Shown here in pieces: positions 43,467 to 50,591 of a stretch of DNA of 64,000 nucleotides. The notes under the pieces were generated by a model. The model ran no database searches, had not been told where the DNA came from, and worked only from the letters and a program-made list of their open reading frames with translations. Each line of letters begins with the position of its first letter. Positions within the stretch are counted from its first letter, which is position 1. A program made the translations under genes and the position numbers. The stretch is taken from assembly GCF_000372465.1 (NCBI RefSeq), contig NZ_AQUZ01000014.1, positions 65,443-129,442 on the forward strand. Direction: 5' to 3'. This DNA comes from Kribbella catacumbae DSM 19601. Its GTDB lineage: Bacteria; Actinomycetota; Actinomycetes; Propionibacteriales; Kribbellaceae.

Positions 43467-44276
43467 GTGGTAGTTGGTGATCGCCTCGTCCAGGCGGCCG
43501 AGATGGGTCTGGGCGTAGGCGATGCTGTCGAGGGTGTCGGCCTCGCCTTCCAGTTCGCCGAGCTCCCGGAACATCCGCAGCGCCCGGCCGCACGACTCCA
43601 GCGTCTGGTCGTACTCCGCCAGGATCGCGTGGTACCAGCCGATGTCGTTCAGTGCGTTCGCGGCGCCGGAGCGGTGGCCGATCCGTTCATAGATGGCCGG
43701 GGCCTTCGCGGTGTGGTCGATCGCCCGGCGGTGGAGTCGTTGGCGGCTGAGAACTCGGGCGATACCGGGGTGACAGTGGGCGAGGCTGCCGTCGTCGCCC
43801 AGCTCCTCGGCCAGGCCGAGTGCCAGCTCGTGCTGCCGGACGGCCTCGTCCAAGCGCCGCAACCGTAGGTGCGCCCTCGCGAGATTCCGCCTGGAGTGCG
43901 CCTGCCACTCGCGAGCGCCCAGCCGGATGGCGGCCTGAAGAGCCAGCGTCCGGCTCTCCAACCAGGAGGTCCACCGCCCGCTGTTGTCGTGGTAGTCGGC
44001 GAGTGTCCAGGCTAGCTGCCACAGCCTCTTGTCGTAGCGGCCGGCCGCTGCCCGTAGTACGGCGAAGTGGTTGTTCTGCTCGCGATCGAACCATTGGAAG
44101 GCCTGATCGCGATCGGTCGGGAGGATCAGGTCGAGCTGCGGATCGGGAGTGGGCAGGTCGATCGGATCGCGCGTCGGCGCCAGTGCCTGCGCAGCAGCCA
44201 GGCCGGTGTGGACGATGTAGACGACAAGCCTGGTGAAGGCCTCCTCGCCTTCAGTAGGCCCGCACCGCTCCAGCCC
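43266..44276 (-). pseudogene. 5'-truncated AfsR/SARP-type regulator (TPR part only)
   Basis: The frame is open from 43266 back to 44276 (a TGA at 44277) but has no ATG/GTG start near its beginning. The nearest usable start is a TTG at 43961. Residues before it read as a typical regulator linker (VYIVHTGLAAAQALAPTRD, FQWFDREQNNHFAVLRAAA and WQLAWTLADYHDNSGRW), and after it come about six TPR-like units (LRRLDEAVRQHELALGLAEE and so on). The normal N-terminal HTH/SARP and NB-ARC domains are missing. It is either a remnant or a TPR-only protein from the TTG. Its tail overlaps the amidohydrolase by 200 bp. Confidence 0.65.
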
Positions 44277-44289
44277 TCAGATTATCCGG

Positions 44290-44318
44290 TTGTCCAGGTC
44301 AGAGCAGGCGATTAGCCT
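44290..44318 (+). promoter_or_regulatory. Candidate promoter of the leader and MFS gene
   Basis: TTGTCC (44290-44295), a 17-nt spacer and TAGCCT (44313-44318). It reads toward the short leader frame at 44350. Confidence 0.45.
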
Positions 44319-44349
44319 GCGGGGAGCCGACAGTTGGAGGAGTAGGAGA

Positions 44350-44376
44350 ATGCCCGGTCGTTCGAGCGCGCGCTGA
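44350..44376 (+). CDS. Possible 8-codon leader peptide upstream of MFS exporter
   Basis: ATG at 44350 follows a very strong purine-rich site (GGAGGAGTAGGAGA) and encodes M-P-G-R-S-S-A-R then TGA. The MFS gene begins 86 bp later without a comparably strong site. Short leaders with excellent ribosome sites are known to precede antibiotic-inducible exporters and methylases, so this could be a stalling leader. There is no tandem amino-acid signature, so it is weaker than the trpS and metG leaders. Confidence 0.35.
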   Translation: MPGRSSAR

Positions 44377-44462
44377 CGCAGTCCGTCACCGCGTGCTGCC
44401 CAGTTCTGGTGGCACCGTGATCCCTTTTCCCTGCCCAGGCGGGGCTTCTCGAAGGTATCCCC

Positions 44463-45704
44463 ATGTCACCCACCCTCTGGGCCGACCGCGACTTCGTCCG
44501 GTTCTGGATCGGCCAGACCGCTTCCCAACTCGGTGCGCAGGCCAGTCAGCTCACCCTGCCGCTGCTCGCCGTGACCGCACTCGGCGCCGGAGCTGTCCAG
44601 CTAGGCGCTCTCCGTGCCGTTCAGCAGGTACCGGTGCTGTTGTTCTCGTTGCTCGTCGGCGTCCTGGTCGACCGCTGGCGAGCACGGACCGTGATGGTGC
44701 TCGCCGACCTCGGCAGAGCCGGCGTGCTCGCACTGATACCGATCGCCTATCTGCTCGACTCACTCGGAATCCCCTTGCTGTACGTCGTTTCCTTCGTGGT
44801 CGGCGTGTTGACTGTCTGCTTCGACGTCGCCTATCAAGCCTCGTTGCCGCGACTGGTGGCGCGCGATCAGCTGACCCAGGGCAACAGTCTGCTGGAGGGC
44901 AGCAGGTCGGCGGCGCAGATCAGCGGGCCGGCGCTCGGCGGCGGCATCGTGTCGTTGCTTTCGGCACCGATCGCGGTGATCGTGAGTACGTTCTGCTTCG
45001 TACTGTCGGCGTTCTCGATCCAGCGCATTCAGCGGCCGGATCTCGTGCCGGCGCAGGCCGAAACTGAGACCGGTCTGCTGCGTCAGATCCGCGCCGGTCT
45101 GCGGTTGGTGGCCGGCGACGTTTCGCTGCGCGCCGTCGCGATCGCCTCCTGCATCTACCAGTTCTCCTTCGCCGCGTTGATGACGATCTATCTGCTCCTA
45201 CTGACCCGATCGCTGGACCTTTCCGGTGCAGAGGTTGGTCTGGTCCTGGCGGCGCTGGGCCCGGGTACGTTGGCCGGTTCCCTGCTGTCGAGCTGGTTGC
45301 CCAGACGTTTCGGGTACGGGCGGGTGGTGGTCTGGGCAGCGGCGACTGCTGAAGGCGTCCTGTTCGGCGTCCTCGGCCTGGAGGGCTCCGGCCTGATCAC
45401 CGTCGGAATTCTGATGGTGATCAACTTCCTCTTCGGCGCCTTCAGCCAGTCGGTCGACATCGCCACCCTGGCCATCCGCCAGGCGATCACGCCGCCACCC
45501 CTGCAAGGCAGAGTGGCGGCCACCATGAACTTCCTCGGCCTGGGGCTGATGCCGCTCGGATCCCTTCTCGGTGGTGCCCTGGCCGCGCACCTCGGCGTAC
45601 GTCCGGCTTATCTCCTTGCGGCTCTGGCGATGTGTCTGTCGCCGCTCTCGCTCTGGCTGTCGCCCCTTGCCCGAATGGGGAAATCGCTCCCTGCCATCAG
45701 GTGA
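44463..45704 (+). CDS. MFS exporter (DHA3-like)
   Basis: 413 residues, 12 hydrophobic segments. It begins with WADRDFVRFWIGQTASQLG and has a GxLxDR-type loop after TM2 (VDRWRART). The layout matches enterobactin or macrolide (MefA-like) exporters. Its substrate is unknown; self-resistance or siderophore export is plausible. It ends with an 8-bp overlap with the convergent metG. Confidence 0.85.
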   Translation: MSPTLWADRDFVRFWIGQTASQLGAQASQLTLPLLAVTALGAGAVQLGALRAVQQVPVLLFSLLVGVLVDRWRARTVMVLADLGRAGVLALIPIAYLLDSLGIPLLYVVSFVVGVLTVCFDVAYQASLPRLVARDQLTQGNSLLEGSRSAAQISGPALGGGIVSLLSAPIAVIVSTFCFVLSAFSIQRIQRPDLVPAQAETETGLLRQIRAGLRLVAGDVSLRAVAIASCIYQFSFAALMTIYLLLLTRSLDLSGAEVGLVLAALGPGTLAGSLLSSWLPRRFGYGRVVVWAAATAEGVLFGVLGLEGSGLITVGILMVINFLFGAFSQSVDIATLAIRQAITPPPLQGRVAATMNFLGLGLMPLGSLLGGALAAHLGVRPAYLLAALAMCLSPLSLWLSPLARMGKSLPAIR

Positions 45705-47178
45705 GTCTGGGGAACAGTGGGCTGGCGGCTGGGAGTGTGCCGTCGACCGGAGTGCACTGGATGGTGATGCGAGCGGCGGCGCTGGGGAGGAAGGGCTCCA
45801 GTTCGCTGGCGAGTTGAAGGCAGGCCTGGTGAAGGGTGGCCAAAACTCCTTGCAGCAAAGGGTCCTGAGCTTTGGCGAGCTTCCAGGGTGCGGTGGTCTC
45901 GATGTAGCGGTTGGCGGCTTCGACGATGTGCCAGAGCGCGGTGGCGGCCGGGCGGAAGTCGTAGTTCGCCAGCGCTGCGCCGATCCGGCCGGGCGCGTTA
46001 GTGACGGCGTACAGGAGTTCTTCGGCGCCGTCGGGTGTGGGAGCAGCCGGGACGCGGCCGTCGCAGTACCGGTGGATCAGTGAGACGATGCGGTTGACGA
46101 GGTTGCCGAGGCCGCCCGCGAGGTCGGTGTTGCTGCGGGCGATCAGGCGCTCCCGGGTGAAGTCCGCGTCGCCGATCCGCGGTACGTCGCGGAGCAGCCA
46201 CCAGCGGACGGCGTCCGTGCCGACCTCGTCGACGAGCTCGGCCGGGTCGATCGTCGTACCGGCGGACTTGCTGATCTTGCGGCCGTCGACGGTGAGGTAG
46301 TCGTGGACCAGGATCTCGGTCGGCAACGCCAGGCCGGCCGAGAGCAGCGTCGCAGGCCAGTAGACGGCGTGGAAGCGGACAACTCCCTTGCCCAGCAGGT
46401 GAATCCGCTGATCGGAGTGCTGCCACCAATGCTCCAGGTCCTCGCTGTCGGTGCCATAGCCGAGGCTGGAGACATAGTTGCCCAGGGCATCCCACCAGAC
46501 GTAGACGACCTGGTCGGGATCCCCGGGCACAGGGATGCCCCAGCCGCGAGCCCGCCGCTGCGAGCGCGAGACGGAGAAGTCGTGCAGCCCGCTGTCGATC
46601 AGGCCCAGTACTTCGTTGCGCCGGGTGGCCGGCTCGATCCGGAGCTTGCCGCTCGTGATCAGCTCGCGCAGCGGTTCGGCGTACCGGGAGAGGCGGAAGA
46701 ACCAGTTCTCCTCGGCGACCAGTTGTGGTTCGGTGCCGTGGTCGGGACAGCGGCCGTCGGCGAGGTCTTCCGGTTGGTAGAATTGTTCGCAGCCGATGCA
46801 GTACAGGCCCTCGTAGTGCTTGAGGTAGAGGTCGCCCGCGTCGGCGCAGCGTTGCCAGAGCCGCTCGACGCCGGCTCGGTGCCGAGGGTCGCTGCTGGTC
46901 CGGATGAAGTCGTCGAACGACAGGTCGAGTGGCTCTTTGAGGTCCTCGAAGGCTCTTGCGTTGCGATCGACCAGCTCTTGTACTGCGATGCCCTCCGCCT
47001 CGGCCGCGAGGACGTTCTTGAGGGAGTTCTCGTCCGTACCGGTGAGGAAGCGGACCTCTTCGCCACGATGGCGGCGATGCCGGGCGAGCACGTCGGCCTG
47101 GACCAGCTCGAGGGCGAACCCCAGGTGTGGCCGGGCATTGACGAACGGAATGGTGGTGGTCAGGTAGGAACGCGTCAT
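45697..47178 (-). CDS. metG: Methionyl-tRNA synthetase (probable second copy)
   Basis: 493 residues from the ATG at 47178. It is a class I synthetase. The HIGH-like motif lies in FVNARPHLGFALE (12-24), the Zn-binding insert is YCIGCEQF then RCPDHG (a Cys3His-like pattern), WWDALGNY is the Met-binding region, and the KMSKS loop reads GRKISKSAGT. There is no C-terminal tRNA-binding EMAP domain. It lies in an accessory tract, not a ribosomal or housekeeping context, and is preceded by a Met leader attenuator (47285-47323), so a regulated second copy, perhaps for inhibitor resistance, is likely. I cannot see whether another metG exists elsewhere. Confidence 0.93.
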   Translation of the reverse strand: MTRSYLTTTIPFVNARPHLGFALELVQADVLARHRRHRGEEVRFLTGTDENSLKNVLAAEAEGIAVQELVDRNARAFEDLKEPLDLSFDDFIRTSSDPRHRAGVERLWQRCADAGDLYLKHYEGLYCIGCEQFYQPEDLADGRCPDHGTEPQLVAEENWFFRLSRYAEPLRELITSGKLRIEPATRRNEVLGLIDSGLHDFSVSRSQRRARGWGIPVPGDPDQVVYVWWDALGNYVSSLGYGTDSEDLEHWWQHSDQRIHLLGKGVVRFHAVYWPATLLSAGLALPTEILVHDYLTVDGRKISKSAGTTIDPAELVDEVGTDAVRWWLLRDVPRIGDADFTRERLIARSNTDLAGGLGNLVNRIVSLIHRYCDGRVPAAPTPDGAEELLYAVTNAPGRIGAALANYDFRPAATALWHIVEAANRYIETTAPWKLAKAQDPLLQGVLATLHQACLQLASELEPFLPSAAARITIQCTPVDGTLPAASPLFPRLT

Positions 47179-47230
47179 CGGAACTCCTGTGGAAAGTAGG
47201 AGAGCCGGAACGCCGCCCGGTGAACGCGAA

Positions 47231-47253
47231 CGAGGCCCCGACTCGGGGCCTCG
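47231..47253 (-). terminator. Attenuator terminator of metG
   Basis: A 9-bp perfect stem (47231-47239 with 47245-47253; CGAGGCCCC with GGGGCCTCG) and a 5-nt loop. It lies 32 nt after the leader stop and 53 nt before the metG ATG. There is no long U-tract (TTCG follows on the minus strand). The 5' arm's CCCCG can alternatively pair with CGGGG just after the leader stop. Confidence 0.7.
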
Positions 47254-47278
47254 GATCGATCGAACGTCCGTCGCTACA

Positions 47279-47293
47279 CCCCGGCTAGCGGGG
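47279..47293 (-). promoter_or_regulatory. Segment 1:2 hairpin of the metG attenuator
   Basis: On the minus strand CCCCG-CTAGC-CGGGG forms a 5-bp hairpin whose 5' half is the last two sense codons of the Met leader (CCC CGC) and whose loop holds its TAG stop. The 3' half CGGGG can instead pair with CCCCG of the terminator's 5' arm. Confidence 0.6.
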
Positions 47294-47323
47294 CATCATC
47301 TGCTGCGACGAGAAGCTGTTCAT
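47285..47323 (-). CDS. Met leader peptide of metG (MNSFSSQQMMPR)
   Basis: Twelve codons from ATG at 47323 to TAG at 47285: M-N-S-F-S-S-Q-Q-M-M-P-R. Tandem Met codons occupy positions 9-10, immediately before the segment 1:2 hairpin. TAGCCT lies exactly 6 nt before the ATG, predicting a leaderless mRNA. The leader is built like the trpS leader: the same length, Asn at 2, Gln-Gln at 7-8, the regulatory pair at 9-10 and a TAG in the hairpin loop. Stalling at Met codons when charged elongator tRNA-Met is low would relieve termination ahead of metG. Confidence 0.75.
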   Translation of the reverse strand: MNSFSSQQMMPR

Positions 47324-47344
47324 ACCTTCAGGCTACCTGAAGGT
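47324..47344. promoter_or_regulatory. Inverted repeat overlapping the metG leader -10
   Basis: A 9-bp perfect inverted repeat with a 3-bp spacer (ACCTTCAGG-CTA-CCTGAAGGT on the plus strand). It is centred on the predicted -10 (TAGCCT on the minus strand) and touches the leader ATG, so a repressor could bind the promoter itself. Confidence 0.55.
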
Positions 47345-47438
47345 CTCTGCTGTTTCACCCCACGCAAAACTGTCGGTGGCGGGTGCTTGAGTAGCTGTAG
47401 TTGCGCGCGAGGCAGTGAGGCGCTGGGAGGCGGTTGGC

Positions 47439-48590
47439 ATGAAGGTACGGGTGGAGCGGGATCTGCTGGTGGAGTCGGTGGCCTGGGTGGGGAAGAGTCT
47501 GCCCAGCCGGCCGAGCGTGCCGATTCTCGCGGGGTTGCTGATGGAAGCGTCGGAGGGGCAGCTGACGCTGTCCGGGTTCGACTACGAGACGTCGCATCGG
47601 GTGACCTTGCCCGCCCAGGTGGCCGACGCCGGGCGCTGTCTGGTGTCCGGCAGGCTGGTGGCCGACATCGTGAAAAGCCTGCCGCACCAGGCGATCGACT
47701 TCACCGTCGACGGGGCGAAGGTCTTGCTGGTGTGCGGCGGGGCGCGGTTCACGCTGCAGACGCTTCCGGTGGACGACTATCCGGAGCTGCCCGCCCAGCC
47801 ACCGGGAAGCGGCACGATCCGCAGCGACGTGTTCGCCCAGGCGGTCTCGCAAGTGGCCGGCTCGGCCAGTCGCGACGACACGATGCCGGTGTTCACCGGA
47901 GTGCGGATGGAGATCGAAGGATCGACCATCACACTGCTCGCCACCGATCGGTACAGGCTTGCGGTGCGCGAGCTGGAGTGGGAGCCGGACGAGCCGGAGG
48001 TGTCCGCCACCACGCTGATCCCCGCCCGCGTCCTCTCCGACACAGCCAAGGCGATGACCGGCTCGACCATCACGCTGTCCCTCGACCAGGACGCGGCCGG
48101 CGGTGACGGCCTGGCTGGGTTCGCGGGAGAGGTGTCTGGGGGCGAGAGGTGGACGACGACCAGGATGCTGGACGGGAGTTTCCCCAAGGTGCGCAACCTG
48201 ATGCCCGAGGGGGCGGCGATCCAGACTCGGGTTCGGGTCGGCACTGCCACGCTGGTCGAGGCGGTCAAACGGGTCGCCCTGGTCGCTGAGCGCAACGCGC
48301 CCGTCCGGATCACCTTCACTGACGACGGCGCGACTCTCGATGCGGGGAGTGGCGATGAGGCTCAGGCCTCCGAGACGATCGAGAGTCAGTTGACGGGTGA
48401 GGCCGTCACGGTGGGGTTCAATCCGACGTACCTGCTGGATGGGCTGAATGCGATCGGGACGCCGGTGGCGCAACTTGCGTTCACGCTGCCGACCAAACCC
48501 GCCGAGCTGACGGGAGCCACCGACCTGGAGGAGGATCCGCTGACGAACTTCCGCTACATCCTGATGCCCGTCAGGCTGCACAACAGCTGA
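47439..48590 (+). CDS. DNA polymerase III beta clamp paralogue
   Basis: 383 residues from the ATG at 47439, with GGGAGG upstream; the longer frame from 47415 adds unlikely residues. It is a three-domain sliding clamp: MKVRVERDLLVESVAWVGKSLPSRPSVPILAGLL (split: RVERDLLVESVAWVGKSL, then SRPSVPILAGLL), DDTMPVFTGVRMEIEG with the inter-domain region, TDRYRLAVREL, and the C-terminal FRYILMPVRL. The replication-origin genes dnaA, recF and gyrB are absent here, so it is not the canonical dnaN locus. DnaN paralogues are known as griselimycin resistance factors. It overlaps nothing and meets the crcB gene tail to tail with no gap. Confidence 0.93.
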   Translation: MKVRVERDLLVESVAWVGKSLPSRPSVPILAGLLMEASEGQLTLSGFDYETSHRVTLPAQVADAGRCLVSGRLVADIVKSLPHQAIDFTVDGAKVLLVCGGARFTLQTLPVDDYPELPAQPPGSGTIRSDVFAQAVSQVAGSASRDDTMPVFTGVRMEIEGSTITLLATDRYRLAVRELEWEPDEPEVSATTLIPARVLSDTAKAMTGSTITLSLDQDAAGGDGLAGFAGEVSGGERWTTTRMLDGSFPKVRNLMPEGAAIQTRVRVGTATLVEAVKRVALVAERNAPVRITFTDDGATLDAGSGDEAQASETIESQLTGEAVTVGFNPTYLLDGLNAIGTPVAQLAFTLPTKPAELTGATDLEEDPLTNFRYILMPVRLHNS

Positions 48591-48965
48591 TCAGCTCCAG
48601 ATCGACTGGCTGACGGCAACGCCGAGAATGGCTGCGCCGAGGGCGGCCAGGACGCTGGCGATCACGTTGGCCAGGGCGGGGAGCTTGGCGTTCTGTTCGT
48701 ACAGGCGCAGGGTTTCGTAGGAGAAGGTCGAGTAGGTGGTGAGGGCGCCGCAGAAGCCGGTACCGACGAGCAACTGGACCCAATGCGGGGCATCGCCGGC
48801 CATGGTCGCACCGGTGACAAAGCCAAGGATCGCCGAGCCGACGACGTTGACGATGAAGGTGCCCCAGGGGAACGCGCTGTCGTGGCGGGCTTGGACGGCG
48901 CGATCGGTCAGATAACGCAGGGGAGCACCGACGGCAGCGCCCGCGATCACCAGAAGAAGCTTCAT
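48591..48965 (-). CDS. crcB: Fluoride channel subunit FluC/CrcB
   Basis: 124 residues and four TM helices, the FluC monomer. The signature GAPLRYLTDR, the central PWGTFIVNVVGSAILGF (Asn of the pore) and GTGFCGALTTYSTFSYE (the Phe box and TYST track) are all present. It forms dual-topology fluoride exporters. It starts inside the stop of a second fluC (ATGA), so the two are expressed as a pair, which is typical where FluC works as a heterodimer. No fluoride riboswitch was recognised upstream. Confidence 0.93.
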   Translation of the reverse strand: MKLLLVIAGAAVGAPLRYLTDRAVQARHDSAFPWGTFIVNVVGSAILGFVTGATMAGDAPHWVQLLVGTGFCGALTTYSTFSYETLRLYEQNAKLPALANVIASVLAALGAAILGVAVSQSIWS

Positions 48966-49471
48966 CGGCGATCCCTACGGTTGCGGCGTCGGCGGACTAG
49001 TGCGCGGGTTGCGTGGGTGGCGGCCCAGACGGCGGCGATCGCGCCGATCACGGTCGCCAGCAGGTAGGTCACCGCGGTGATCGGGTGCCGGTCGGCGATC
49101 AGTTGCTGGAGGTCGACGGCGTACGTCGAGAAGGTGGTGAAGCCGCCCAGAACCCCGGTCCCCAGGAACGGCCGCAGCAACCGCTGCCCGACCCAGACCT
49201 CCGACACGAGCACCATCAGCACGCCGATCAGCGCACAGCCCACGAGGTTGATCACCATCGTGGCCCAGGGCAACGATCCTGCCGGGGCCGGCCAGCCGAG
49301 ACCGATCAGGTACCGCGCGGAAGCGCCCACTGCCCCGCCGCCCGCGATCGCAAGCAGAACGACTGCTCCACCACGCCCACTCGCCGCTGCACTGGTCTCG
49401 ACTCTGGTGGTCGGGTGGCGCAGGTCGACATCTGGATCGATCGGCTCTCGCGGCGACGGATCGCTCTGCAC
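48962..49471 (-). CDS. crcB: Fluoride channel subunit FluC/CrcB, second copy
   Basis: 169 residues from the GTG at 49471, which has GAGGAGG five bases upstream; a GTG at 49477 overlaps that site. A cytoplasmic Asp/Pro-rich N-tail (1-35) precedes four helices with GASARYLIGL, PWATMVINLVGCALIGVL and GTGVLGGFTTFSTYAVD. The basic C-tail (RRRRNRRDRR) is positive-inside. It is paired by ATGA overlap with the other fluC. Confidence 0.93.
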   Translation of the reverse strand: MQSDPSPREPIDPDVDLRHPTTRVETSAAASGRGGAVVLLAIAGGGAVGASARYLIGLGWPAPAGSLPWATMVINLVGCALIGVLMVLVSEVWVGQRLLRPFLGTGVLGGFTTFSTYAVDLQQLIADRHPITAVTYLLATVIGAIAAVWAATHATRALVRRRRNRRDRR

Positions 49472-49519
49472 TGACACCTCCTCGGCCCCCGTAGCAGCAC
49501 GATAAGCCGCCGCGACCTG

Positions 49520-50002
49520 CTACAGCTTCAGCGCCCAGTCGTTGCAGCGCATCCAGTGTCCTTTCGGATACTCGAAGTCTCTCTCGGCTTGGAAGGTAAA
49601 CCCGGCTTTGCGGCACAGCGCGTTGGAGGCCGCATTGTCGACACCCGGGTAAGCGTGCAGACTCCGATGGCCACCTTCACCCGCGACCACCTTCGCCACC
49701 TCGGCGATCGCGGCCGTCGCGAGCCCCTTGCCCTGCTGCTCCGGCAGGATCGCCCAGCCGGTCTCCCAGACCGTCTCGTCAGCTTCCTCATGCTCCCAAT
49801 AGCCGATCGACCCGGCCACCTCGCCCTCATCCGTGACGATCACATACATCCGGCCGGGGAACGCGTTGGCGACGTACCGGTCATGCCGGCTCGCGAGCTT
49901 CTCCGCGCTCTCCGGACCACCGAGGTACGCGGTCATCTCCGAGCTGTTGCAACGCTCCAGCAACCAGAAGTCGTCCGCCGACCAGGGCACGAGCTGGACC
50001 AT
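49520..50002 (-). CDS. GNAT family acetyltransferase
   Basis: 160 residues from the ATG at 50002, with GGAGGAA six bases upstream. GNAT motif A is [20 protein letters not shown] (a Q/R-x-x-G-x-G/A CoA loop), and motif B follows, [22 protein letters not shown]. The rest fits the RimJ/RimL-like ribosomal or small-molecule subgroup. The substrate is unknown. It starts 2 bp from the end of a broken methyltransferase, formerly the upstream gene of the same unit. Confidence 0.9.
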   Translation of the reverse strand: MVQLVPWSADDFWLLERCNSSEMTAYLGGPESAEKLASRHDRYVANAFPGRMYVIVTDEGEVAGSIGYWEHEEADETVWETGWAILPEQQGKGLATAAIAEVAKVVAGEGGHRSLHAYPGVDNAASNALCRKAGFTFQAERDFEYPKGHWMRCNDWALKL

Positions 50003-50003
50003 G

Positions 50004-50302
50004 TCAGTTCCTCCGAGTCTTGACGGCGAGTGCGTGCGGAACCGGCATGTCACCCGGCTCCTCGACGTGTTCGAGAGTCAACTCCGGACGCAGGAAAGCA
50101 TTGAGCAGGTCGGGCAAAGTGAGTTGCCGCATGCGGCCGGAGTCGCGGATGGTGTCGAAGTTGCGGCCGGTACCGCAGCCGAGGTCGAGGCGCGGGCCCG
50201 AACCAGGCCCGAGCAGCCCAGCAGACCGGGCTGGTGGCGAGGTGCGCCGGTCACGAAACGGGCGTAGTACCAGTCGGCCAATCCGTTGTAGCGAGCGGTC
50301 AT
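50004..50302 (-). pseudogene. SAM-dependent methyltransferase with frameshift and internal deletion
   Basis: A strong ribosome site (GGGGAGG) precedes ATG 50302. The frame reads [20 protein letters not shown] and then slips in a repetitive CTGCTGGGCTGCTCGGG tract near 50210. In the next frame the methyltransferase continues: [20 protein letters not shown]. It jumps at once to a C-terminal-type end, [19 protein letters not shown], and stops at 50004, next to the GNAT start. About 100 residues of the fold are missing. Both defects indicate a dead gene or an assembly problem. Confidence 0.7.
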
Positions 50303-50359
50303 CCGAGCCTCCCCAGTGGACGGATCACCACCCTATCCAGGCGGGCGTTAGCCCTCACT

Positions 50360-50379
50360 TAGGTCAGGAAGGTGACCTA
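50360..50379. promoter_or_regulatory. Inverted repeat upstream of the bS22 gene
   Basis: Seven-bp arms TAGGTCA and TGACCTA with a 6-bp spacer, about 45 bp before the bS22 start. Candidate regulatory site; no regulator assigned. Confidence 0.35.
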
Positions 50380-50424
50380 CAGGTAGGCTTTGCCGACGCT
50401 CTCTTTAAGTTTGGAAGGTCCACT

Positions 50425-50526
50425 GTGGGTTCCGTTATCAAGAAGCGCCGTAAGCGTATGGCGAAGAAGAAGCACCGCAAGCTGCTGAAGAAGACGCGGG
50501 TGCAGCGCCGCAAGCTCGGCAAGTAA
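50425..50526 (+). CDS. Small ribosomal subunit protein bS22
   Basis: 33 residues, extremely basic ([20 protein letters not shown], then [11 protein letters not shown]). It is identical in pattern to the actinobacterial bS22 (AURKAIP1/COX24-like) ribosomal protein found in mycobacterial ribosomes. The start is GTG at 50425 with GGAAGG six bases upstream. Its position next to the epimerase, acyltransferase and HTH genes is conserved across actinobacteria. Confidence 0.93.
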   Translation: MGSVIKKRRKRMAKKKHRKLLKKTRVQRRKLGK

Positions 50527-50591
50527 GCAGTTCCCGTCGCCCTGCACATTAGGGCGACGTCGTTGGAGTTGCTGTCTGGCTGGGGGTACTC

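Noticed and set aside
47439..48590. Chromosome origin near the DnaN gene
   Set aside because: dnaA, recF, gyrB and rpmH are absent and no DnaA-box cluster was seen; treated as a DnaN paralogue.
48962..49520. Fluoride riboswitch upstream of the fluC pair
   Set aside because: The only leader is short (about 40 nt to the next gene end) and lacks the conserved crcB-motif sequences I know.
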